Shown here: one piece after another, positions 1 to 11,234 of the stretch | How positions within the stretch are numbered: the first letter of the stretch is position 1 | Layout of the letters: each line of letters begins with the position of its first letter | Origin: Silene conica | Lineage: Eukaryota > Streptophyta > Magnoliopsida > Caryophyllales > Caryophyllaceae | Direction: 5' to 3' | NCBI GenBank assembly: GCA_029255685.2 | Contig: CM055315.2 | Coordinates: forward strand, 34,255,729 to 34,319,728 | DNA: 64,000 bases | Made by a program: the position numbers and the translations under genes | The notes under the pieces: model-generated | The model's database searches: none | What the model was told of the DNA's origin: nothing | The model's input: the letters and a program-made list of their open reading frames with translations, nothing else

Positions 1-368
1 TATCAAATGCAAAATTCTAATTTGAACATCCACACACATTTAAAATAACAAGCATTGTGGATTTGTGGTGCACCTCAGGGGTCAAGCTCCTTCCCTCCTC
101 TTCACACCAATTTTGAATAAGTTACCCTTTTATAATTATACATAAACAAAGGCCCACTTGTGTAAAACTCCAGAAGCAATAGAGTATTAATTTTATCTAG
201 CTGAATTAGCACTTATTACCTAAAAAAGACAGAGGCAAGGCCAAAGACTAAGGACAAAGATACAGAATTCTAATTTAAAGTTGTAGAATACAGTTTATGT
301 AAATCTAGAACTTCACGCACCCAAATGATCAAATGACCGAGAAAAGACGACTGCTGGATCAAAAATAC
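1..368 (-). other. TPC1 intron 5, partial
   Basis: AT-rich non-coding sequence downstream of the exon 5 donor. I searched the minus strand for the expected next exon and did not find it. No repeat border recognised. Confidence 0.7.
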
Positions 369-499
369 CTGATATAGAAAATGAAAAAGACCACCCTTAT
401 ATATGGAGCAATCCTGAAAGGGAGATAATTGACGGCCGCGGGCGAGAGATAGAGGACATTAACTAAAATATCAGCTGTGAGGAGCAGTAGAAGAGCAAC
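369..499 (-). CDS. TPC1: TPC1 exon 5 (S3 and start of S4)
   Basis: A 131-bp exon with acceptor TTCCAG. It encodes [20 protein letters not shown] and then [14 protein letters not shown] with the split arginine codon AG|G expected before the next exon. FRIAPY-RV is the most conserved stretch of plant TPC1 around S4 of repeat I. The next exon (ELRDTL... in the family) is not in bases 1-358. Confidence 0.93.
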
Positions 500-3400
500 C
501 TGGAAAAAGAAAATAATAAAGTACTTTATTAGTTCATGAAAATGTACAATAAATGAACAGAAGTACACAACAATGTAATGTACGAGAGATAATATTAATA
601 TGGTCAAGCATTTCTAGAAACTAGTTCGGGACAATGATCAGTTTTGAGAAGGAATGAGTTCAGGAATATGAATACTAAACGAAATATTCTCTCACTCTGG
701 TTTTAGCTATCCAGTAACCCACCCTTAACTTAAAATTAAAAGATTCAGCCATCACATTGTAAGACATTTAACTTTTACAATTATTCTAAGGTAAGAATCA
801 TCCAAATCTTTGTAGATAGTGTTACCGCCCCTCCAATTTCTTATGTTATAGAAATATGATTTCTTAGAATAGCAACTAGACACGTGTATCTATGGTTTCA
901 ATATAGAAGATATACTTCCTTCACTTCCAAGCAAATACCATTTGCAAGGTTTTGTGGAGACCATTACCATTCCACATGGAAAGAAAGAGCACTTTGTGTC
1001 ACATTCACTATTGCAAACGATGGGTAATTATAAGCAGCTAAACTGGTTTTCAATTCATTTATTTGCCTTATCTGAAAAGTGTGCCGATGTTATTAGAATC
1101 GGAGTCGTTCGCTTCTGAAACAATTACAATGATATCGAGAAAAGTCGTAATGGAGTCGGTATTGTCATTGTTAAGGATTACATCGATGATGTAGTAGAAG
1201 TATCGAGAAAGAGTGATAGGATTATGAGCATTAAGCTTGTAGTCGGGGATGAGGTGCTTCCCGTCATAAATACGTACGGACCCCAAGTTGGATTGGATGC
1301 CTCGTGGTAGAACGGGCTCCTATTGGAGAGAAATTGATCATTGGTGGGGACCTTAATGGGCATGTGGGTACTAGTCGAGTTGGCTTCGAGGGCATTTATG
1401 GAGGTTTTGGTTTCGGGGAGAGAAATGAAGCAGGAAGTGACATCTTGGATTTTGCTCTAGCATATGACTTGGGTATAATGAGCACTTGGTTTGAGAAAAG
1501 GCATTCTCATTTGGTGACTTATAAGAGTGGTGGAAATGCTAGTCAAATTGACTTCCTTTTGGTAAGGAATGTATGGAGGAAAGATTACACCGATTGTAAG
1601 GTCATACCCGGTGAAAGTACCGCTACTCAACATAGGCTTGTGGTGCTGGATTTCCGGGGTAGGAGAGACTTCAGGAAGAGAAAGGTAATCGGTGAGGCAC
1701 GAATCAAGTGGTGGAAACTACAAGGGGAAAACCAACAAGCGTTTGTGGATAAGGTCGGAGGTAACAACATTTGGTCGGATAGCAAGGAGCAAGACGTAGA
1801 TGCATCGTGGGATAAATTGGAGCATGTGGTAAAGGATGTGGTGAAGGAGGCGCTAGGGGAGTCTTAAGGGTAATAGACCATCAAGTAAGGACACATCTTG
1901 GTGGAACGGAACTATGACGTGAGACAAGCGATAAAGACAAAACGTGAATGTTATAAGGTTTTGGGGAAATACATGAGTGATGAGAACTTTGCAAAGTACA
2001 AGGAGGCTAATCGAGCCGCTAAAAAGGAAGTGCGTGATGTGAGGGCCAAGTTAACCAAGAGGTGTATGCGAGGTTGGACTCGAGAGAAGGTGAGAAGGAT
2101 ATCTATAAACTGGCTCGCATAAGAGACCGAAAGACGAAGGATATTGGGAGAGTCAGATGTGTGAAAGATATGGACGACAAGGTACTCGTTCAGGATAACA
2201 AAATAAAGGCTAGGTGGAGTTCTTATTTTGATACTCTATTCAACGGACCTCAGGAGCAAGGTTTTGGGGATGTACAAGTAACGCCAAGGATGGTTAATCG
2301 GGGATTTGTGCGTAGGATACAAAAGAGTGAAGTTCGGAAGACGTTAAGGAAGATGAGGTCAAAGAAGCCAGAGGGGCTGGATGGTATACCCATAGAAATT
2401 TGGAGGTGTTTGGGGGAGAAGGGCATTGATTGGTTAACATTGTTCTTTAACAAGATTTGGAGGCATAACAAGATGCCTTCAGCTTGAAGAAGCACTCTAG
2501 TCCCTTTGTATAAGAATAAAGGTGATGTTCAAGAGTGTTCCAATTATCGGGAAATTAAACTTATGAGTCATACGATGAAATTATGGGAGAGGATAATCGA
2601 GCAGAGGCTTAGGAAATGTGTAGATATCTCGGAAAACCAATTTGGATTTATGCCTGGGAGAACGACTATGGATGCAATTTTTATCATGAGACAGTTGATG
2701 GAACACCATCAGGAGAGAAAGAAAGACCTGCATATGGTTTTTATTAATTTAGAGAAGGCATATGATAGGGTCCCGAGAGAAGTACTTTGGTGGGCTTTGG
2801 CGAGAAAGGGTGTGTCAAGAAAATATATTGACCTTACAAAGGACATGTATGAGGGGGCTAGTACAAGTGTTAGAACTAATGTTGGGAGAACGGAAGAATT
2901 CCCTATTACCATTGGTGTGCATCAAGGTTCCGCACTTAGTCCCTTTCTCTTTGCTATAGTTATGGATGAGTTGACAAGGGATATTCAGGACGAGATCCCT
3001 TGGTGTATGATGTTTGCGGATGATATTGTGTTGATTGATGAGACGAAGGAGGGGGTGGAGAGAAAGTTGGAATTATGGAGGCATACGTTGGAGACTCGTG
3101 GGTTTAGGCTAAGTAGGAGTAAGACCGAGTATGTGAGGTGTCAATTTGCGGGGCCGAGATCGACGGCGGTGGGGATCATTATTTTCGATGGAAATGTTGT
3201 TGAGGGGTCAGATTCCTTTAGATATCTCGGATCTATTATCCAAAAAGATGGAGAGTTAGACGGAGATGTGTCCCACAGAATTAAAGCGGGATGGATGAAA
3301 TGGAAAAGTGCTACGGGGTTTTTGTGTGATAAGGGTATGCCCCAAAGATTAAAGGGGAAATTTTATCGTATGACGATTAGGCCTGCCTTACTTTACGGCT

Positions 3401-6400
3401 CGGAGTATTGGGTCGTGAAACAGTGTCACATTCATAAGATGAGTGTGGCAGAGATGCGTATGTTGAGGTGGATGTGCGGCCATACAAGGAAAGACCGGTA
3501 AAGGAATGAGGTGATTAGAGAGAAGGTAAAAGTGGCCCCAATAGAGGATAAGATGATGGAAAACCGACTAAGATGGTTTGGCCATGTGAAAAGGAGACCT
3601 ATGGACGCAGCGGTTAGGAGGTTGGAGACCTGGGGTTCAGAAAATGTTGTTCGGGATAGAGGGAGACCTAAACAAACTTGGAGAAGAGTGATTGAGCACG
3701 ATATGAGATTTCTCGGGCTTGAGGACGGGATGGTGATGGAGAGGGCACTATGGAGGGATATGATACATGTGGACTTCTAGCTTTTGATGTTTTTATTAAG
3801 TTTTCTAAAAAAAAAATTCTTTTTGGATTTGTTACATTTTTTTCCCCAAAACTCTTACTCCCTCCTATTCAACATAACCTTCCCTATTTGGGGAAGGCAC
3901 AAAGAATAAGGAGGGGATTATTATATGGGAAAGTATTGGTGTGGGGTTGGGTAATTGGAGAGAGGGTATGTATTGTGGGGTAATTGTTGTGAGTAAGGTG
4001 ATTAAAATAAATATAAAGTATGAGTATGGTGGGGTATTGTGGTGGGGTGAGGTGATTAAAATATGTAAAAAAACTTTACCAAAAAAGGAAATAGGGAAGG
4101 TATTGTGAATTGACGAAAAAGAAAATAGGGAATGTTATTATGAATAGGAGGGAGTATATTGAATTTTACTTCGTTTTTCAAAATCACTTTAAACTTTATT
4201 CTTGATTTATTTTTTTGGGTTTTTATACATGTGATAAGTTCGATTTAAAATCTATAAAACCCCTTTGCCTTTCATTTTCTGTTTCATTCCACTTTCGTTT
4301 TTTTTCTTTTCTTTTTTTTTCTCTTGTTGAGATGAGAGTTCACTCATGACGGTTCCAAAGGATGATTCATGTTAGCCAACCCCAAAACATTTTGGGACTA
4401 AGGCTCTGATGTTGTTGTTGTTGTCGTATTTATACTACTCCAAAAGATCTGAAGATAATAATCGTATCTTCTAATAGTAGCAGCATAATATACCTTATTC
4501 TATAATACTAATATTATTCCGATTACGGTATATTACAATATACCGTAATGTCACTATTTCAGCTTAAACATTTATATTTCTAACAATCATGTTGTGACCT
4601 CCCTTGAAGAAAATGTCGGTACATAACAAAACCAGTAAACAATTAAACATGACTCCTGAGGCAATCAGTCAGCTTTAACAGGACAATGAGCAAACCACAT
4701 ACCTTAAATATATTAATGTATCTCTTCCAGTAAACGTCAGCACCCTCATAAGAAATTGGAAACAAAGTGTGTACCATAAGTAACACTAAGGTTATGACCT
4801 GCAAAGATGATAGAAGTACGCATCAAACTAAGAAGCAGATAAAAAAGAACCACAGTTTGATATCTCTTTGTCTCATGCCCATCCTAGCCAAAAAAAAGAG
4901 AGCATTAGAGAAGATGCGATGAAAATAAAATAAAAAAGATTTCTCTTTTCATTATTTACGATAGTTTTAACATGAAACAAAACAAGAAAGGTGTGCAGAA
5001 CCAAATAATGTAACCAGTAAGTTTTGCTTTATTCTATAATAACAAAGAAAATGCTAAAGAAATTAGACTACTGGTTTATACATAAATCTCATCATACTCT
5101 ACTTGTGTCAAGCGAACCTTCCTTTTGTCTATTATAGATTGGTGCAGGTCGGGTACGAATCCCGATCAGTATATCATTGAGCTTCATGTTGAGCATGATT
5201 AAATCCGTTACGGCTCCAAAAGAGAAGATTCGGGAGTAACAAAAAAGCGATAAGAATGTAAACTATGAGGGGTAGGTAAGATCAAAGAACAAATAAATAA
5301 AAGTTAACGAAAATTCTATGGATCTACTTGAGATTGGAGAAAATATGGCATCAAAGATGGAGTTTTCTTTCATTTGAATCTCTTCTTTGTTGTATCTCCC
5401 GAGTGTTTCGTACTATTATTTTCTCTTGATTTTTCTTTACAGTTTACACTGAACTTTTTTTTTGTTTTTTGACAAGTGCACTGAATGTTTTTCGGCTTTT
5501 TCCTTTAGATGCCTTTCTAAATTTCTTTCAAAATGTTTTCCACATTTTTTTGTATTAACAATAATATTGTCTTCATTGTCATCTTACTTCTCCAGTTTCA
5601 CTTTACTACATTTTTTCATTTTTTTGCTTCATATTGACGGTTTCAAACGATGATTTGTGTTAGAAGACCACAAAACATTTGGCATTAAGGCTTTTTCATT
5701 GTTCTGCTTCTGGTTCATGCTGTTGTGATGCATGTTCGTAGTTAGAGATATAACTAAATCAGATTACAGAAACAGACAACTGGCGAAAGGCACAAGGAAA
5801 CAAAACGTAAAGCATAAATGACAAGATTTAATAATAAGGAACATAAGATCGGTCATATTTCGCACCTCGAATATAAGAGATTCAGCACTAGTTAAGTACG
5901 GTAGCTGACCAAGGTAGTAGTAGTCCCTATCGTTACAAGAATGCTGATTACTCTTGGAACACCATATAGGTTTCTGTAGACGTTTCGGAAATACATACTT
6001 AAAAGTCAGTCATAAAACACTTTGAAAATTACTATAATTTGGCCATAGAGTCAATTTCTTAAATAGAAACTTAATGAGGAAGAGTAGACATGGCATAAGA
6101 GGGGATTAGCTAATGACCTCGATAAAATTTAAGGCAATAAGCGCAAAATAGGTGAGTGTCCAGAGAAAATCAAAGCGAGTGTAAGTGAAATACAGCTTCA
6201 CTGAATTTTCAAAGCTTGACTGGTTAAGAATTTCCTCAGGGAGACCAATACCGTCCTCAGCCTGCAAAATGCATCATTTAGTCAGAAATCACAAGTACAT
6301 CTCAATAAACAAGAAATAGATTGAAAAACATTCAAAATGCCCATAATTCACATACGCCGTCACTGCAACTGGTACTTATTTAGTTATTAGTGAGAACCTT

Positions 6401-7509
6401 TGTAAATGATTAAATAAAAAGCGAATTATTGCAGTCAGGAATGGTGTTTCTTAGGCGAAATGATTCTCAAGTACAGTTGACTCAGAGGCAACCTCTGAAG
6501 CTTCTAATAGATGAAGGAAAGACTACCAAAATGAGTGTACCATAATACACAATCTAGTGTAGAACAGAAGGCCAAAGGCTCACTTTAACGGACTTCGAGA
6601 GCATGGAATATTATTATGTTGTACAACCAAATCGAGTAGCCTAGCTTAACTTTACTCCACATGGAAAGACTCTGCTATACGAAGCTAGCACATACTGAAA
6701 AAAGTTGGTTACCCTGTATACTGAAACTTGTTTCTCAATTTACATGGATGGTCGAGCAAGAGGTTATTCCAAGTTTGATTTTTTGGAGTAAATTGAAATT
6801 TTGGAGTGTGGTGTTAATCTCCCCTTGTCTGGATGCTAGAATTATAAGGAATGTCAGTCTCCAAAGTGAAAGTAGAGATGCTAATGCCTAATGGTTAGAA
6901 TGTAGATGGGATGAAGCCATGCCCAACGACATTGACCTCCTCTTCCCCACTATTGTGGCATCTTGTAAACTTTTTGAGTTTAGTTTTGAATGAAGAGAAA
7001 GTTAGTAAGCTACTGGGATTATGGCATTATGGGTCCAGTGGAATTAATTGGTTAGGACCAGATTCCTTGACTATCTGGAGTTTTTAATGCGGAAACTTAT
7101 CTGTAATTGTGAATCAACCAAACCGCAACTATTCCATTCCATTATAAGAAACCCAAGTAATTGAATTCAACACTTATTTGATCGGAAAGTATAATTGAAC
7201 AACCCCAACACCCCCAACATCCAAATTGTGTAGCTACCGTACGCATCGGTAGTGGCTACCTATGTTGGGGGTTCCAAATTATAAATAACCAAACAAAAAC
7301 AGAAAATGAGAAAGTAAAAGTAACAAAATCTGAATAAATTGGAAATGAAAAAAAGAGAAAAAGAGAAAAGGGTAATATAGAAAGAATACAAGATCAACAA
7401 GAGCAGCAGCACGTTGATAAGAAGAGCCGGAAGTGAGGGCTTTGGAGCGGGTTAAACCCGGGTTATGGGCATTAGAACGACTACTGCCTTCGCCTAACAA
7501 TGGCTCCAT
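369..7509 (-). CDS. TPC1: TPC1, two-pore vacuolar cation channel, 5' half (gene continues beyond base 1)
   Basis: Five exons, 7509-7390, 6261-6118, 5973-5866, 4798-4703 and 499-369, all with GT donors and AG acceptors, read through in one frame (phases 0,0,0,0,2) for about 199 codons without a stop. The product matches the start of plant TPC1 from memory of the Arabidopsis protein. That channel is the slow vacuolar (SV) channel, a voltage- and Ca2+-gated cation channel of the tonoplast with two six-helix Shaker-like repeats of about 730 residues in total. The part seen covers the cytosolic N-terminus, S1, the S1-S2 loop, S2, S3 and the start of S4 of repeat I. The EF hands, the pore and repeat II lie outside. 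An N-terminal acidic-dileucine motif (EPLL) corresponds to the known vacuolar sorting signal. Nothing visible breaks the gene, although intron 4 (500-4702) holds a LINE and a MITE. Confidence 0.93.
1080..3780 (+). pseudogene. LINE ORF: endonuclease-reverse transcriptase (broken)
   Basis: AP-like endonuclease remains: RNGVGIV near 1146-1166, GGDLNGHVG near 1333, SQIDF near 1540 and QHRLVV near 1627. RT remains follow: [10 protein letters not shown] near 2637, [11 protein letters not shown] near 2761, [11 protein letters not shown] near 2922 and the catalytic FADDIVLID near 3013. The C-terminal domain ([15 protein letters not shown]) is at 3511-3780, just after a stop near 3499. The frame changes near 2060, there is an in-frame TAG near 1308 in the N-terminal endonuclease frame, a stop near 1866, and a TGA near 2485 where the family has Trp. 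The enzyme would prime reverse transcription at a nicked target, but this copy cannot encode it. Confidence 0.85.
3858..4154. mobile_element. Stowaway-type MITE (Tc1/mariner), 297 bp
   Basis: Terminal inverted repeats (TIRs) start CTCCCTCCTATTCA and end TGAATAGGAGGGAG, flanked by TA at 3856-3857 and 4155-4156. The TIR sequence and TA target are diagnostic of Stowaway MITEs. It has no coding capacity. It is nested in the LINE 3' region, so it inserted after the LINE. Confidence 0.9.
4703..4798 (-). CDS. TPC1: TPC1 exon 4 (S2 helix)
   Basis: A 96-bp phase-0 exon with a GCAG acceptor and a GTATG donor. It encodes [20 protein letters not shown] and a basic linker ending NIFK. This is the S2 helix and the S2-S3 linker of repeat I. 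Confidence 0.92.
4799..5865 (-). other. TPC1 intron 3
   Basis: About 1.07 kb of intron. Apart from the LINE 3'-end relic near 5395-5730 it holds nothing I recognise. Confidence 0.7.
5395..5730 (+). repeat. Diverged 3' end of the same RTE LINE family
   Basis: GACGGTTTCAAACGATGATT and the following stretch (5637-5695) match the LINE 3' end at 4357-4410 with substitutions, with similar T-rich sequence before it. It is a short, older copy in TPC1 intron 3, in the same orientation as the large LINE. Confidence 0.6.
5866..5973 (-). CDS. TPC1: TPC1 exon 3 (S1-S2 vacuolar-lumen loop)
   Basis: A 108-bp phase-0 exon with acceptor TACAG and donor GTGCG. It encodes 36 residues including WC...[19 protein letters not shown]. 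This matches the conserved S1-S2 loop of plant TPC1, including the two cysteines. Confidence 0.92.
6118..6261 (-). CDS. TPC1: TPC1 exon 2 (S1 helix)
   Basis: A 144-bp phase-0 exon with a TGCAG acceptor and a GT donor. It begins [12 protein letters not shown] and carries [20 protein letters not shown], the first transmembrane helix. AEDGIGLP directly follows VDL in the known TPC1 protein, which confirms the exon 1 junction. Confidence 0.92.
6262..7389 (-). other. TPC1 intron 1
   Basis: About 1.13 kb between exons 1 and 2. It contains a compact foldback at 7210-7272 (see findings) and otherwise unremarkable AT-rich intron. Confidence 0.75.
7210..7272. repeat. Small nested hairpin in TPC1 intron 1
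   Basis: ACCCCCAACAT (7210-7220) is the exact inverse of ATGTTGGGGGT (7262-7272). Between them lies a second hairpin, GTAGCTACCG (7230-7239) against CGGTAGTGGCTAC (7247-7259). Confidence 0.6.
7390..7509 (-). CDS. TPC1: TPC1 exon 1
   Basis: The exon starts at ATG 7509-7507 and encodes 40 residues beginning [10 protein letters not shown] and ending QRAAALVDL, then a GT donor at 7389. The residues after the variable first 20 match the conserved TPC1 N-terminus (SxA-hT-xGxx-YQ-AAALVDL). EPLL is a dileucine sorting motif like that reported for Arabidopsis TPC1. The open frame continues a little past the donor, but the intronic residues look unlike the family and the next exon supplies the expected continuation. 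Confidence 0.9.
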
Positions 7510-8250
7510 TTCAACAATAGTAGTAGCAGAATATAGAGAGAATATAGAGAGAATATAAAGAGAATACAGTTGGGGGTGGGGGTGGGGGTGGGGGTGGGAG
7601 GTTTATAACTGAATGTAGATCATTCTTCCCAAATATTACTACTAGTAGTTGGATTTATTTATTCTGGATTCATTTTCGTTGATAACGACATGCCATATAC
7701 AGTCATTAATTGTAACGGATCAATAATGGATCAACATTTCAAGATCATCTTTACATTTCCTACATTGCATTGCTACCCCTTTTCTCTAATAAATTATCGC
7801 TCTTCCCTTTTTTTATCTTTATTTTTTTTTTTCTAAATATTAGATTTCTCCACCATCAATTTACAAACTATTTATTCATTCATATTCTGTTTATTTTCTC
7901 AAATTCATCATTTTTTAGGACTCACTTTATATTCACAACATCAACTACCTCACTTTTTGTCTCCTCTAATGGGGCATTACAGTTTCGAAAGGATTTGGAC
8001 AATCCCGATATAAAACGACTCATTTACCAACAATCTTAGTAGTTTGAAAAAATATTATATGAGAGAAACCTTTAAACGGTTTTATTAAGCTAAATTTCGA
8101 TGTATCAAAAATAGTTGAGAATAAAGATGCTTTGGGATACTCTACGAGGGGACCATAACAGTAACATTGTTTTACCGTTAGTGCCTCTCTATTGGATAGC
8201 TGGTTGAGGACCTCTGAGAAACTTCAACAACTAGATGTCATAAGCCAATA
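7510..8250 (-). promoter_or_regulatory. TPC1 5' leader and upstream region
   Basis: Sequence between the TPC1 start codon and the LTR of Copia B. It holds purine-rich GAGAATATA repeats near 7530-7565, a G-rich tandem repeat at 7572-7600, and AT-rich sequence beyond. The promoter must lie within or beyond this 740-bp interval. I could not fix a TATA box or start site. Confidence 0.5.
7572..7600. repeat. (GGGGGT)n G-rich microsatellite, possible G-quadruplex
   Basis: Four runs of five G separated by single T, then GGG and GG, on the plus strand, 63-91 bp upstream of the TPC1 start codon. TPC1 is transcribed from the other direction, so the G-run strand is the template strand. Confidence 0.85.
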
Positions 8251-8430
8251 TGATTTAAGAAGTATAAGATTGTATATTAGAATTTATAATCAATTTAAGC
8301 TTACAGCCAATGTTTATATAGTACATATGATGCATACATATGATTAGTTATAACTAACTAACTAACCGTGTTACTAATTGTGGCATTATTTATAACTAAC
8401 TAACTAACTTAATATGAATATTATATCTCA
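8251..8430 (-). repeat. Candidate 3' LTR of Copia B
   Basis: On the minus strand it starts TGAGATATAA directly after a polypurine tract and ends AAATCA. It holds repeated TTAGTTAG and a TATA-like CTATATAAACA. The short LTR of about 180 bp fits small copia families. The outer border is inferred only from the terminal CA. Confidence 0.5.
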
Positions 8431-8489
8431 TATCCTCCCCTCAAGTTGGACTAGGATGTAAAGAAAGTCCAAGCTTGGTTGATAAATTG

Positions 8490-10100
8490 AAGTGATCTTA
8501 TGCACCCAAAGGCTTAGTCATTATATCTGCAAGTTGAAGTTTGCTGCTTACATGCTTGGTGATAAGAAACCCTTCTTGTTGTTTATCACGAACAAAATGA
8601 TAATCTACATTCAGATGTTTGGTTCGTTCATGGAAAACAGGGTTCATTGCAAGATGTTGAGCAGACTTGTTGTCACAATAGAGAGGAATAGGACATTGAA
8701 CAAGGAACCTTAAATCCTGCAACACACTTGCTGTCCTGACCATTTCTGCAGTGGTATAGGACATGCTCCTATATTCAGCTTCTGTAGAACTTTTACTCAT
8801 TGTTCGTTGTTTCTTTGTTTTCCAAGAAACCAAAGAGTTGCCCAAAAATAAGCAGTCGCCACTAAGAGATCTACAACTAAAAGCACAAGTAGCCTAGTCT
8901 GCATCTAATATGCTTGAAGCTGTGCTGAACCAGTAGTAGAATAGAAGAGCCCTGCATGCATTGACTGTTCCTTTTAAATATCTAAGCACATGTTGTGCTG
9001 CTTGCATATGAGGGACTCTTGAGTGACTTAGAAACTGACTTAAATGCCGCACACTGAAAGATATATCAGGTCTGGTCATATTTAGATATAATCTACCTAC
9101 AAGCCTTCGGTATTGATCAGGTTCTGGTAGTAGTTCACCTGTTTCAATAGATAGCTTGAGACCTTTTTGCATAGGAAAAGGAACAGCAATTGGTATCTTC
9201 AAACCCAGTATCTTTTAATATATCTAACACGTATTTCCTCTGGTTTAACATGATACCTGCAGCACTTCTAGTCACTTCTAAACCTAGAAAATATCTCAGA
9301 GCACCCAGGTCTTTTATAGTAAACTTACAGTGCAGTTGTTCTTTTAACTTGGTGATGTCTTCTAATGCATCTCCAGTAATTAATACATCATCAACATAAA
9401 CAAGAGCAACTAAAAATCTGGATGTAACAGGATCAAACTTAGTGAATAATGAATAATCCTGTTTGGATTGGATATAACCAAGACTTGTCAAAAATTTGGT
9501 TAATTCTAAATGTCATTGCCTAGAGGCTTGTTTAAGACCATATAAAGACCTTTTTAATTAGTTTGCACACTTGTCCTTTTTTAGCTTTTGAATATACAGG
9601 TGGAAGTTTCATATACACTTATTCATCCAAGTATCCATGTAAAAAGGCATTATTGATATCTAGTTGGTGTAATGACCAGTTTTTCTTTGCTGCAATGGCA
9701 ATAAGAAGTCCGACTATTGAGAACTTTGCAACAGGGGAAAATGTGCGCTTATAATCTTTATCTTTTACTTGAATAAAACCTTTTGCAACTAAACGTGCTT
9801 TATACCTTAGCTTTCAACTGAATCATCTGCTATGTGTTTAACTTTGTATACCCACTTACAGCCTATTGCAGTCTTATTAGCAGGGAGTTTAGTTAATTCC
9901 CATGTTTGGTTGTGCTCAAGTGCCTGAATTTCCTGAGACATGGCTTCAATCCATTTATCACTAGTCTTAGCTTGACTATATGAATGTGGTTCAAAAGTAT
10001 CTACCACATTGAAAAGAGAATAATAAATATAATCTTTATCAAAATGAACCAATTCATTGACAACTTTAACATGCAAAGCTGTTGGTGTAGTTTTGGTCAA
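8490..10100 (-). pseudogene. Copia B reverse transcriptase and RNase H (fossil)
   Basis: RT start: DKWIEAMSQEIQALEHNQTW. Catalytic region: LVALVYVDDVLITG, with KDLGALRYFLGLEV after it. RNase H: STEAEYRSM, LYCDNKSAQHLA, HFVRDK and ADIMTKPL near the end. The order and motifs are diagnostic of Ty1-copia. It is broken. Confidence 0.85.
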
Positions 10101-10239
10101 TTGAAAACCATGAAGTAAGACACTTGGTTTTCTTGGCCTACTAGATTTTCTGATGTTTGATTGGTTAACTATAGTGTCTTCAGTATGAGCTTTAGTAATA
10201 GAATTATTATTAACATCAACAGTATTAAGTTGATGAAGT

Positions 10240-11230
10240 GTCTAATCTGTATTAGCAATAGGATCAGACATAATAGAAACTGGTTCATTTGTATTTACCT
10301 GTTCTGTATTAGGAACAAAATTAGGAGTAGTGGAAACTATTACATCTGTAGTAGAAGATGAATGTTGTATACAATCAGGAAAAACTGATGCATTAGTTAT
10401 ATCGGTAGGCAGAACAGACTGTGTAATTGATTTTGCTTGCTGATTAGTTTTGAAAGGAAAAATGTTTTCTTGGAATAAAACATCTCGACAGGTATAAACA
10501 GTATGATCTTCAAGATCATATAGCTTATATCCTTTTTGATGAAATGGATAACCAAGAAAAATAGATTTCCTTGCTCTTTTACTGAAATTATCTTTGACAG
10601 TAGGTGGCATTGTTTCATAACAAAGGCAGTCAAACACTCTGAGTTCATCATAAGTAGGTGACTTATGAAATAATACTTCATAAGGTGTTTGCCAATTGAG
10701 TATAGAACTAGGCATTTGTTTATCAAATAGGTAGTAGTGAGTAGGCAATCACCCCCGAACTTTAGAGGCAGATTTGAATGTAATCTCAAAGCTCTGGCAG
10801 TGTGTAACAAGTGTATGTGCTTTCTCTCAACCCTACCATTTTGCTGGGGTCTACCTACCAAGCTCCTTATTTGATGAATAATTCCTTTGCTTTGAAAGAA
10901 AAGTTTGCATTGATCTTGGAAAAACTCAGTACCATTATCAGATCTAATGACCTTAACATATGCGTTAAACTGAGTAGCAGCATATTGTATAAATCCTTTC
11001 ACTAAACCAGGAACTTGAGTTTTATTATGAATTAAAAATACCCAAGTGTTCCTTGAATGGTCATTAAGAACAGTTTAAAAAAATTTGCTCCTGACATTGT
11101 AGATACTTTATATGGTCCCCACACATCCATATGAACAAGATCAAAGCATTGATGTGCATATGACTTACTTCTACTAAAAGGTTGTATATGATGCTTAGCT
11201 AAAACACAAGAATCACAGAAAAAAATCTTT
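10240..11230 (-). pseudogene. Copia B integrase (fossil)
   Basis: Motifs seen: VIRSDNGTEF, GRPQQNGRVERKH (core with the catalytic Asp and Glu), TPYEVLFHKSPTYDELRVF and FLGYPFHQKGYKLYDL. These are typical of copia integrase and its C-terminal extension. It is broken and split from its upstream part by Copia C. Confidence 0.8.
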
Positions 11231-11234
11231 TATT

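Larger units (their letters stand above)
1080..4426 (+). mobile_element. RTE-clade LINE, 5'-truncated and decayed
   Basis: The order is endonuclease, reverse transcriptase and a short C-terminal domain, then a 3' tail ending in a (GTT)n run near 4411-4424 instead of poly(A). TTG/GTT-repeat tails and a single ORF of this kind are typical of plant RTE LINEs. The sequence starts inside the endonuclease, as usual for 5'-truncated copies. A Stowaway MITE (3858-4154) sits in the 3' untranslated part. It lies antisense to TPC1. No TSD was resolved. Confidence 0.85.
500..4702 (-). other. TPC1 intron 4, enlarged by transposons
   Basis: A 4.2-kb intron. 500-1079 and about 4427-4702 are plain AT-rich intron. 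The middle is an RTE LINE in the antisense direction (about 1080-4426) with a Stowaway MITE inside its 3' region. The other TPC1 introns seen here are about 0.15 to 1.1 kb, so most of the extra length is transposon. Confidence 0.85.

Noticed and set aside
1-358. Sixth TPC1 exon (ELRDTL...)
   Set aside because: The expected residues do not occur in any minus-strand frame here, so the exon must lie left of the window.
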